A stretch of 64,000 nt of DNA from Temnothorax longispinosus (taxonomy: Eukaryota; Arthropoda; Insecta; Hymenoptera; Formicidae): assembly GCF_030848805.1 (NCBI RefSeq), contig NC_092367.1:7285019-7349018 (forward strand), read 5' to 3'. Shown here in pieces: positions 50,352 through 62,600 of the stretch. Every line of letters begins with the position of its first letter. Within the stretch, counting starts at the first letter, position 1. The translations under genes were made by a program, and so were the position numbers. Below the pieces are notes generated by a model. It ran no database searches and was not told the origin of the DNA. It worked only from the letters and a program-made list of their open reading frames with translations.

Positions 50352-51648
50352 CTCTTTTTCTCTCTCTTTCTCTCTCAATACTCTGCTCTCAAAGCCATTT
50401 CTGTCGTTATTTTGATACTATCGCGATTTGTAAAATATACCTTTGTTAAACAGAGCAATTTTTTTAGAACATCTTTTTCATGGCGTTTTTTCTCTTCTCG
50501 TCACATAGTAATGTGTAGAATATCCAGATATATACAAGATATTCCAGGTTATTCTTTTCTGCGAATTTTCAGTTAATTCAAAGTCAATTTTTTTTCGTTA
50601 TCGTATAAATTCAACAGAAACTTTTCCGTTCTAGTTCTCTGTTTTTTTTGTAAATTTTTATATCAAACATATTAATAATCAAGTCTTTTTATAAAGTTTA
50701 AGGTCCGGTAGCACCAACGTTTCTAAGGGGGACAGTTAGAAAGAGACGAAGAGTGAGTTAAGCTAAGATTAAATGTTATGCGACGTTGGTGCAACCGGGC
50801 CTAAGAGTTTTGCAAAAGTTTACTTGAAACTGAAGAATAAGGAACTGAATAAGCTTTTATTTATCCGCAAGCTACTCCAAATTTGCTCCATTTGTAATCG
50901 GACATCTGTCTCTATATATAGTTTAACATTTTTGTAAAAGAAAGACCGATTTATATTAAATTTTATCTACAAATAATGAAATTATAACCGAAAGATACCG
51001 ATACAAAAGTCGTGAGGTTTCATTCCTTCAGAGTCACTTCCTATATTGCGCGAAATATGTAGTACGTCGGCCTGTTTTGCATTTCCATTATCGTCATTTC
51101 TGACAACCTAACATATTAAGTACATATTAAGTACACGTCTTATGCTATCACGACAGAGATTCGTGCCATTAATTAGATTTTTATTATATGTTCGTTCACC
51201 TTCGCTCTCTTTTCCAAGCGCAAATTGCGTGTTTGTTCCTTGCGTTGCTTGCCACGCTATTGGTGACCTAATTACATACTACCAACAAGAAGTCACTATT
51301 GCCAGTCGTGTGTGCCATGTGCACAATCCTTAGAACGTAAAATATGTACCTACAGTCACTGTAACTGCATAAATAATAGGAATACGGCAATCTTTTGTAA
51401 GTACAATAAGAGGATCTATATCCGCATGTATATATTTCGTTTCACAAAATTGCTATTAACATTTTGTTAATAATCCTCTAGAAAACTATTAATGCAATAG
51501 AAGTAATTAAGGTTCGTAGTTTCCCAAACTATATGAATTTTCCTTGAGTTCTTTGATGATTTCATAATAGTAACCAACTCGATTTTCTTGGTCAGAACAC
51601 CTGAGAACGCATGAATCACGGAGTAGTAAGTGGGAGGTAGGAGAGGGA

Positions 51649-51690
<42 letters not shown>

Positions 51691-53602
51691 CAATTCCTAC
51701 TTCCGTTAAGAAGGCCGTTGTAGAGGGTGGCAAGAGAATGAAGGGAGAGACCGTATCTCATTGACCGTTGGTCAACCGGGCCTCTTGGGATCAATAAACA
51801 CCAAGTTCTCTTTGCTTGGTTTACCTTCGAGAAAACGCTGCTTTTAAGTAATCTTAAAGTTAAGGTCGTTGCTCCAGAAAAATCTTATTTTGCCGATTGT
51901 TCTCTCATCTACTCTCGCTTTTCATTTTTCTCGATAACTTAATTTCTGTGTTAAATTTTCCTTAAATTTACCTTTATCCGCGATTTTATATCTGTATATA
52001 AAACGTATACATAAAACACACACACACACACATACGCACGCACGCACGCGCGTAATTTCCTGTGCTTCGAATGGCTGTATAGCCATTTATTCATGCGCAA
52101 ATCAACGACAGTCCCAGCATTGATATCTCCGTGATCGATTGCATTGTTTGCCGTAGTTCATGTCACTAAGATAGCGTGGAAATCAAAGAAACGCGACAAG
52201 TGCGCAATATATACACACAAGTGTTTTCATTAGCATTCATTAGATATACTTTTTAGTTTAGCTAGACTTCTTATCCTTCTCCGTAATCGCTGCTCTATCG
52301 AGCGATAGCTGACGAGTGCTCCTTACTCCAGCTATTATTTTCTCCGGCGAATTATTTTTCCGTAATCGCTATGGCACGTTTTGAATCATGAGACCTTGCT
52401 ATCGTCACGCAACATATATATGAGCACGTTCTTCATTTTCATATCGCAAGGATACCTCACGTTAAGTTAGAAACGAGCGAAAAGAGAAGTAGAAGAAAAA
52501 TTGTTTGGCATTTGGAAATCACGATATAGGTTTTTCTCTACAATTGTACGCGGTGCTTTATCAATATCAATAATATAATTTACGGCAGGTTGTCAGCCAA
52601 TTGTATTGCATTGCTCACTTGGAAGATTTTTAAAAGAGTTAAATCTCAGCTATGCCAATTCCTAGAACATTTTTCTTTCAAACTTTAAATTAACCTCTTA
52701 GAAAATTTTTTAATGTGGGTAATAAACAAAGATAAAAATATTTAAAATATCAAACACACAAATCACAACTGTAATATATTGTACAATATATTATACAATA
52801 AATGAATAAACGATAAAATGTAAAATTGAAAGTATATAATAATTCTCATTTTATTTGTGTGTGTAGTCGTGTTGAGAAAGAAAGCTTGAATATAAATGTA
52901 GCGCGCTAATCTATTTAACTATAGATATGTCTTTTTCACGAAAAATATGCAACCCGGTAAAATGACTTGTTCTATACGTCTTTTATTGGTTTTTCCAACA
53001 ATTTTCCACTTTCTCGTCGATTACACTCGATTGACTGAACAGTTTTGTATAAGTTTTGTATAAGTATCTCATTGTGTCTTTGTTATTATCTTTTCATAAT
53101 TTTCTAAATTTAAAACTTTGTTCTTAATCTGCTAAGATATTTAAGAAATTCTTAAGCATTAAGTTTGGCATTGAGAGGCTTATCGAAAAGATTTATTGTC
53201 GCGGCTTATCAACCGCGCAATTTTTTCTAATCTTTTTTCGGAATTATAATCAACTCAGAGATGACATTGCACGCGATAGTCACAATTATATTGTAATTTT
53301 ACACGCATTGTATACCCTGCTATACATGCACACGGCATATGACAGAAATACTTTAATTGTGACAAAATTAATATAATATCTTATTTAAAAAGAATATGAT
53401 ACACAATATATAATATATAATTTATAAAACCAGAAAATTTTTCGCGCGCGCATGCGCGTGCGTGCATGCGTGCGTAAATTTTACATTTATGAAATTAAAA
53501 TTAGTAAAAGAATAAAAAGATACATTTCTCTCTTGTTCCACATATAAAATCTCAATAAACCAAATAACGAGATTATTAGTTATAAAATTTCTATAATGCA
53601 AA

Positions 53603-53638
<36 letters not shown>

Positions 53639-56600
53639 GGAGTGATGAAATACTAATGACCTGGACAAGAGGTTAAAGCATCATATCGATGTAAACTTAA
53701 CGGAAGGGTTGATCTGCGAGAAAACGAATAGTGGGCTGACCTTTATTCTGTATGAATACATTTCGACTATTATACCTGCATTCTTATATTGAGGATACAA
53801 ATTTCGTATATAATATAGAGCGCTGCCATTTAGTCACTTTAATCACTTTTTATCACCTTTTTTTTTACAAGCCACTAAAATATCACTATTGTTCAAAATG
53901 TCATTATAGTCACCTTTCTTTTCCTGAGATGATATAACATTTGTAAAACATTATAACATGTAAAACACAAGTATTCTATTCGTATTTTTGTTGTCTCGTC
54001 TGCTAACAATTGCTACTCGTTCACTGTTGCTTACTTGGTACTCGGGTCCGGTGTCTCAGCATCTGATTACTTACAATTAGCACCGCGAACCGAATGCTAA
54101 ACAAGTGGCGTTGCTGATATGAAAAGTGCGTCTATCTTTATCGCTTAGATGTAAATTGTAAAACAAGGACAGAATGACACAACGCTAATAGTATGCTCCG
54201 GATGGAACCTATACTAATCATGCTGCCGGAAACAAAAATGCAAAGATGAAAACAATTGCTAAATATACAAAAGAATGTTTGCGTTTGGCCTTTCGCGACC
54301 AGCTCGGAGACATTCTTGGTCTGGATAGCCAGAACTATCCACTCAGTACTCAAATCTTTTTGCTTTATCTAGATAATAATAATGTTTAAACTTCTATTTT
54401 GTTTGGTTGAGTCTTTATTTTATTATATGTAATGAAATGTACTATTTATTTTATTTAATAAAATTGCACCGGAGATTTACTTGTATTTAGTATATCGTTC
54501 AATTTCCTGTTTTGTCCTTATTATAAATTTTAAATCATATTGTGAAAAAAATTTGTTAGTTGCGTTTTTGGCTATTTAAAGGTAAATCCGGGAAAATAAG
54601 AGTAAATGTTTTTTTTTCTTTCTTAAATGACCTTAATTACTCTAAAAATTTGATAAAAAATGTTACTTTTGATTAGTATTTTAACGCCTAGAAGGTTACT
54701 TTTTGTCACTTTTTCTTCACTTTTTTGTCAAAAATCAGTCACTATTTCACTTTTTTTGGTCCGATAACTGGGTGGCAGCGCTAATAATACGCTGACTGGC
54801 AATTATTCTTTTGCGAAAGCTATTTACAATAACTTGCACTAATTTAGATTAATGTAAGATGTTTATTCTTTTTATCAAGTCCTCTCTTAAATGAAATTAC
54901 TGATGCTTACAAAATTTTTGTCAAGATAATTATATTTGAATGAATATTTAAATGTTTCATATCTTTACTGTTATGGCATTCAACTCAAAGGTTTATACAC
55001 GTATATATTTTTTAATAATCTTGAATTTTTTAGTGCGTGAATCTGTAATCTGTAATACATAATAAAAACACATAAAACTCTTTTGTCTTTGAAGACAGAA
55101 TGACAGAAATAGACTATAATTATTAAATTTAACTTTTAATATAATCGGTAATATGTTTTAAAATACTTATTGAGGAAGACATTGGAGAAAAATTCAATAT
55201 GTTCTTTACCTGCATAATTTGTTAAAAAAGAATGACGATGTAAAAAGTATAATATTAATGACTGATCTTTTGTTAGCGAGATAGTACGCGTGTTTTGAAG
55301 TCATAACTCAGCTTATTGGACTATTAGCCTCGTTAGCTCTTTTTTTCTTCTCTTCAAGATCCATTTTTAGTATTAGTCTTACGTAGCTAATCAAGTTAAG
55401 TGCTTTAATATATGTGCTGAATTTCCTGGGAAATCAGGTTTTTTTTCGTGAGAGATTTATCAGGAAGGCGTGGGCGTTCTTAATTTCCGCGGATGCTTTT
55501 ATCGCCTTTTATCGGAACAAGCACTAATCACAGTGGAACTTGCATCATCCAAACTTATAACAAGAGTCAAAACGATGCCCATTGATCATTCGACTGTAAC
55601 AATAAGATTAGTCGAAGTATGCGTCTGATTACTATTGGCCATCCGGTGTATAGTATATTGAATTCTTACATATAAGATATTAAATATTAAACTCTGATAG
55701 CTTTAGTATTTAGTTTATAAAAATTGCATGCAGATGTGCGCGCACAATCTCACAAAATACGCAAATTGCAAGCGTTTGAACTAAAATCCTTAATAATTAT
55801 AATTTTTCGTGCGTCATTTTTCGATCGATCGTCAAAGAGTAGAGAATAAAAGTCAAAGAGAAGAAAAAGAACGGTCCAATTGGTCAAGGAGAAAAAGATC
55901 TGTGTAAAATCAAAGATTTAGGTAAAAAAATCTTGACAATGGAACATTCAGTAATTCATGGACACTCTGTACATTATTTAAAGAAGAAATAAAAGTTGCA
56001 CAATGCCATCCATCAGGTGCCGTGACGCAAAGCACGCTCAATATATTCATAAAAATTACGGGGAATAAAGGGGAACGAAAAGGGAAATTGTTGCAATTCT
56101 CTTACTGCCTAGTAAGCAGTATCAGAGCATTCTGGATTAGTATCGCTATACGAAGGGTAAGAAGAGGGGTGAAGGCAGAGAATGGAAGAGGAGGTGAAGG
56201 GTTGGGGGATGGTTGGTCGTCCTTGAGCGGCGGCAGCTTGAGCCCTTCGTAAGGTATGGTAACGTAAGGTGGAGAGGTGTGGTAGGGGATGTTGCAGCAC
56301 CCCAGTTTTCAATACAACTATCCCGCCTCCTACTTTGCCCCAGTAGTCGTCCATTGAGCACAGTCGCGGTTGTATCAGCCTGTTCCGTCCGTATTCGAAA
56401 GAGAGAGAGATAGCAATTGTGTCACGCAAATCAAGATTGACGAAAAGATATAATTAATTGTAACTTTCACGGTGACTTTCACGCCAAAATCGTCACATCA
56501 TAACTTTTCCCGTGGATTGGTGAATCTAATGTCGAAATCGAAAATCTGTGAATATCTTTTCGGTTGATCGCAATAAAAAGTCGCGATTTCTCGCGTTATT

Positions 56601-59600
56601 TTACGCTTTTAGCTTAATTCTTTCAATATTCTCAATTCTCGATAAGAAAATTCCATTGTTTATCTTCGATAACTATGAAAGATCATTAAGAATTGAGATT
56701 AAGGATTTGTGTATTGCGATTGAAGATGTTGAGAATTGTCATGGCAAGAACGTAACGCGTATAAACGCAGTGAAATGATGCAAGTTTCTTTAATCATCCG
56801 AGGTCGCGATTGTAATCAAAGCAAGATCTCGTTCGATCTTATCATCTTTTTACGAAACACATTTGTCGTGACGCATTTGTTTAATGTCTCTTTGTTCAGT
56901 TCTTTCCAAAACATCCGTAACGGGAATTTATTCCTTTTCAATGCTCGTGGAGAATCGTTGGGGATTGATGTCAAAATAGATTCGATTAAAGATATAGAAA
57001 TACGTATTTTCAAGAAAAACTGATACCACAAAGGACAAACTGTGAAATGCCAGTTTTTTCGGGTCATATGAGTTCGCGTATCGTACATTCGACATATTTA
57101 ATGTGGCAAAAGTGAAGTGAATCTTCAAAGGTTGCAAGGGGTCAATTGAGATTCACAATTGAGTCTGCAAGTTTGTCTTCGTCCCGATCGGACGAAAATT
57201 CGGAACCGGATTTTGACCCTAGGCGAGAAATAGAGAACTCCTGCAGTGACTCGGAGATCGAATATCACAGTCAAGACTTGAGCTGCTGGACAGATAGTTT
57301 CGTCGTGTTAATGAGCGATTCCTTTGAAGTGATATCGCTGCCGGCCGACATGATGCAGGTTTTCTCAATATTTATGCGATACGACGACATTTCATATTAA
57401 ATTTTCATATTCGAAATATATCCCGAAACAAAACTCAGAGATTTGGATCTAAACGTATATATAACATCCAGATATAGGTAATATAAGAAAGAATGTAATG
57501 TGAGAAAGAAGTAATGAGACAAATATTATAAATATTTTATAATTTTGTACTTTTTTTTCTTACATCTTTTTTAATTAAGGATTTAAAATCGAGACGGGAT
57601 GAGATACGATGGGAAAATACGTCAAGGCTAAATTTGCCTTATTCTATATCGAATTTCTTTCAAAATGCTATATAATATAAAATATGTTAAAGGAGATAAT
57701 TAAAGTGATAATAATAGTGAAATATAGTGAAATAAGTAATAATAATAGCTGTATGCTATAGTGTATTGAAATAGCTTAAAAACATTTAAATATGTTTGGT
57801 AGATTTAAATAATAATTTTAGCACACCTCGCGGATGTCTCTATCGCTGTATATAGATATAACTCACGGAAAGTATAAAACGCGCGAATAAACTAATGACA
57901 ATAATAATTTTAAATCTTCTCCACGATAGCCGGCCAGCTACGGGAAGAAGAACAACACCTGGTACACTACCCCAGCAGGCGGTGGAGGTAGTAGGAGCGG
58001 TACCACCGGGACCGGAAGTGGGGTTGGAGGGTGGCAAAGTAGACCGCCAGCGGTACCGAGTCTTAGCCGGAAAGCCTCCATCACTGAAGAAGCGCCACCC
58101 CCTGGGGGCGGAAAGCCCTCTTCGGGCCGTGTCATTCGTATCGTTAACAACCACGACCATACTGTTCAGGTAGGCGGTAACAACCGAAAGTTGTTACTTT
58201 ATTACATTCGAGATCTATATTAATTTACGCATTAATTTCTCTCTCTCTTTCTCTCTTTTAAAAATAATATAGAAACTGATGACAATTTAACACGCGGTTA
58301 GAGACGTTTAAGAGTAATAATTTCGAAACATTTCATTACGTGGCAGCATTTCTGTAAAAAGTTATCGACCATATCCCATTATGCCTTATGCCCCGTGCCT
58401 GGTCCTGTTATGACCCGGGCCTACATTTTCCCCTACATTTTTTATAAGGATAATTTTAACCATCTCTTTTCAATTATTCGTTTTATTTAAATTGAGAAGC
58501 TGCAGTAGTTGATAGTTTCACATTTTTCGAAATAATTTAATTATTTTACTTGATATCTATAAATAGTTAAAATTTCTTTGTCGTTACATTTGTTAACGTA
58601 ATCAAGGACATACAAAAATCTAATCTAGTTTAAAATAATCTTATTTTGTCGTCAGTGCCGAGTTCTATTAAATCTTCGTACATCGCAACCCTTCGAAGAA
58701 GTTTTAGAAGATCTTGGACAAGTGTTGAAAATGAATGGGGCTAAGAGGATGTTCACTGTTTCAGGACAAGAGGTTAGTATTATCACTAAAATTTATATAT
58801 AATATAAATTAAAATTAAAGAACAATACTAAAAGCTTGGCAAAATTATTTTTCTACCAAATTTTTAAAATTTTTTTGCGCGCCAAAGAAAAAAATTGGAA
58901 TTTATTCTAATTTTTCATAAACTAGATTTTATTGAATAAAATTAATTTGTAAATCTATTAAATTCTTATATTTATATATGCAACGCTAGAATGTCGTTTT
59001 ACGGTTAACATATTTAGAAAAAATCTGGAAAAGAGTGCGTGATTTGAAAGTATAAAAAAGAAAAAGGACATATGTAAATCTGAGATATCAGCATTGTACT
59101 TGTAAAATCGACTTGTGAGAGCGACGTTAACCATAAATATGCATGCCGCGCCACGGGAAGAGGCAGGACGAGGGTAAAACTCGAAGCATGACGATAAACG
59201 GGGTCGGCCCTCGTTCGAGATCCTGTGAAATGAAGTTTTTGTTTGTACGTCCCATAAGTTGCCTTAAAAAGAAATTTCGTTATTATTGTATTCGAGAATC
59301 CTAATTCTATATACATACACGTTCCATATAAGATTGTACGAAGGAAGTATCATTATATACTATATATATTCGGTATCATATTTCCACATATATTTACATA
59401 TAAAATTTCTTTGAAAGAAATTGTAAGGTAAGAGTTTTCCGATAATTGGGTATTACATATTGCATTAAAACGACACGATTTTTTTACAAAAGTTTATTCT
59501 TTAATTTTTGCGCTTTTTCGAGCTATTGTAAATTTGGAAAAAGTTTAAACACACACACATATATGTATTTTAAATAGGATTTTTAGAAATGTAGAAAGTT

Positions 59601-62600
59601 CTGTTCAAAGAATAAATTTCATTAAAGAAGATAACAAAAATTCTGCCCGCGACACTGGCTACAGGGCATACTTATTCGATGTGTAACGTGCGATATATGT
59701 GATCGTCGTACTTTACTTGAAGCCTTCACATCGCCAATTACGTTCTCGCGCTCTAAAAGCTGTCTTATACGCTATTCTTATGTGACGCATACTTGCTATA
59801 CTATTAATATTGAACTGTATCGTTCAAGAATGTACGACGAATGGAGTCGAAAAAGGAAAAGCGCAACATCGAGTACCGCGACGCCGCGCCGGCTTGAATT
59901 TTTGACATTGTAATAAATTACACGGTTATATATTTCTCACAGGAGGTGGTCGTGATGTAAGTGGGACGAACATGCTCCCACGTGTGTGTGTGTAAAAAGG
60001 TCAGAGATTCATCTTTTTAGGTCACGATCGTGATGAATTTCAAATGGGCCAATTTTCTTCGCCAAATAACACGTCATCGACCCCTCTCTCTCTCTCTCTC
60101 TTTCGCCTTCTCTCTTGTAATCTTGTCACAAGGGGAGAAAAAATGGCGAATAAAAAATAATTGACATTTTTTGGTCCAATTGAACAACGTAAAGTATAAC
60201 ATGCCGCTTGTGATTAAAATATTTAATTGCAAGAACTTATTATTCATTTATATTTATATAAATATGAATGTCTCGCAAAAAAATCAAAATATAATCAATT
60301 CGTAAAAGATTTCATTTTAATGCGATATATAATACTCCTGCGATCATCGAAAGATATTTATTTTATAGCACAAGTAGTCTTAAGAGGTAATTAATAAAAG
60401 TGAAACTTTTAGAATTCGTTATTCTATGCGGAACGAATCTACAAGATGTGAAGAGAATGAAGAACATATATATCTAGAATTCACAAATCATTTTTTTTAT
60501 AGTTTATTATAATATTTATAATAGATATTCTTTAAAATATCCAGCAAACGAAATTTTTCTGTATAATATGCCACCAGGTGAGAAGTTTCTCGCAATTGAG
60601 AAACGAATTCGCTGATGTGGATACATTTTATTTGGGTACCGGATCGGCTGTCGTTATGGCCGGTGGCGTTGTAGCATCTCCGGTACGAAGGTCAAGGTCA
60701 CGTGGACCATCCACCGTCGTGGAAGAAGTTAGTCGTCAGAGAAGGGCTCGCAGCAAGAGCAGACCAAGAGCCTTGTATGCTCCTGACTCCGAAGTTGTTC
60801 GAGTAAACGGTAAAAATAGTCAACGATCGATCTTGACTGTTTTAAATAATCTCATCACTAGTCTATATATATTAAGTTCTTATAAGTTTGACTTTCAATC
60901 TCGAATCTCTTTCTTCTTGTAAAGAACATATTTCAAGATTAAGAACTCGTCATATCTCGTTGGCAGATTATAGCGTCGTAGAAGTGCTACGCGAGGAACC
61001 GGCCAGAGTGACAATCAGAGGACTCAGACGATCGTTTTATCCTCCCTCTCATCTGCCTCCAGTCGATAATTCGCCGCCTGAGAAGAAGCTGCAACTTGAA
61101 TGGGTCTACGGTTATCGAGGGACCGATACTCGCAAAAATCTTTGGGTTTTACCCAGTGGCGAATTATTGTATTATGTCGCGGCTGTGGCGATACTATTCG
61201 ATCGAGAAGAGAATGCGCAACGACATTATATTGGGCACACGGAGGATATTATGTGTATGGAGGTAAATATTATAATGTTTTCCGTTCAAAAAAGTGAGGA
61301 CAAAGCAAAATGGGGATCAAACATCGAACTCCCAAAAGTATCGTGTATAGTAGATTTGCGTAGGTATATAGTAGAACTGGCTGCACTAGTTCAGCAATAG
61401 AAAACAGACCCCGTGTGTGTCAATCGAGACAATATTTGGTACTTCCGTATCTCACAAAAATTGAGTGTTTCTCTTTTTATTATTAATAAAAAAAATAAAT
61501 TATTTATCATCATTGAGGTCAAAGATACTCAAAATGTAATTTATATGTAACTTGAGCACCATCAGAAGCAAAATACCTCCATTTCAGGTTCATCCTAGCA
61601 GGGAACTCGTCGCGTCCGGTCAAAAGGCGGGCAGGCATAGGAAGGCACAGCCGCATGTTCGTATATGGTCAACGGAGACTCTTCTCACCCTTTACGTGTT
61701 CGGCATGACCGAATTTCAAATGGGCGTCTCAGCATTAGCATTTTCACAACTGGTAACTATATTTAATTTGGCTAAAGGTAATTTCTACGAAAGTATTTAT
61801 TGTGTTTGTTGAAAAGAAATGAAGGACAAGTTGCAAATATTGTGCAATGTTCCAACTACTGCACTCAACGATTGATGACAAATATTATATGCATGGAGAC
61901 TCTTAGTTATTTGATATTATTATAGAATGGCGGTAGTTACGTACTTGCCGTGGATTCTGGAAGGGAAGCTATACTTTCGGTATGGCAATGGCAGTGGGGT
62001 CACTTATTAGGGAAAGTAGCTGTAAGTTGTTTCATTTTTCCTTTTTTGTGCACCGTATTAATATCATAGTCCATAATAAAAGATAATTTTCTAATAATAA
62101 TATCCGTGACATTTTTAATTAATAATTTATTAATGTATTAATTTGATACTTTTAAGAAGAAAAGAATATACAAGCCATACATTTTGAATATTATCAGTAT
62201 TTTATCATGCATAAAATCACACACACACACACGCGCACTCTCTCTCTCTCTCTCTCTCAATCATCGTATTTTCTATTAATTTATATATATGTATATGTAT
62301 GTTTGTTGGAAAATTATACTACAGTACGTATTGCACGTACGATTTATTTAGACTATGCAAGAAGATCTGACGGGTGCGGCATTTCATCCACTGGATGATA
62401 ATCTCTTAATAACACATGGGCGTGGTCATTTGACATTCTGGAATCGGCGAAAAGACGGTTTCTTCGAGCGAACTGACATCATCAAGCCGGTAAGTATTCG
62501 AGTATAATCAATTAAATTATATCCTGGTAGCTTTTAACTCGCAACCCGTCGCGTCGCGTAAAAGAGTCACGGTCGGTCTCGCTCCGCGTGTACTTGGCGC

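Larger units (their letters stand above)
47762..57130 (+). other. Large DCX-EMAP intron 3 (left part)
   Basis: Most of a 10.2-kb intron. It holds (GA/CT)n tracts at 49754-49793, 50317-50376, 51654-51690 and 53607-53634, CA tracts near 48665 and 52018, an inverted-repeat element at 50701-50802, a possible 960-bp element at 53819-54782, and an unexplained ORF at 49227-49532. A GC-richer block starts near 56.1 kb. No recognised gene is nested here. Confidence 0.55.

Noticed and set aside
56548..57023. Possible decayed bacterial gene (lateral transfer)
   Set aside because: Short frames here looked gene-like at first, but no recognisable domain or continuous homology could be argued, and the segment is better explained as UTR or promoter sequence near the candidate exon.
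58370..58440. tRNA or hairpin RNA candidate around CCCGTGCCTGG
   Set aside because: No cloverleaf with A and B boxes could be formed.
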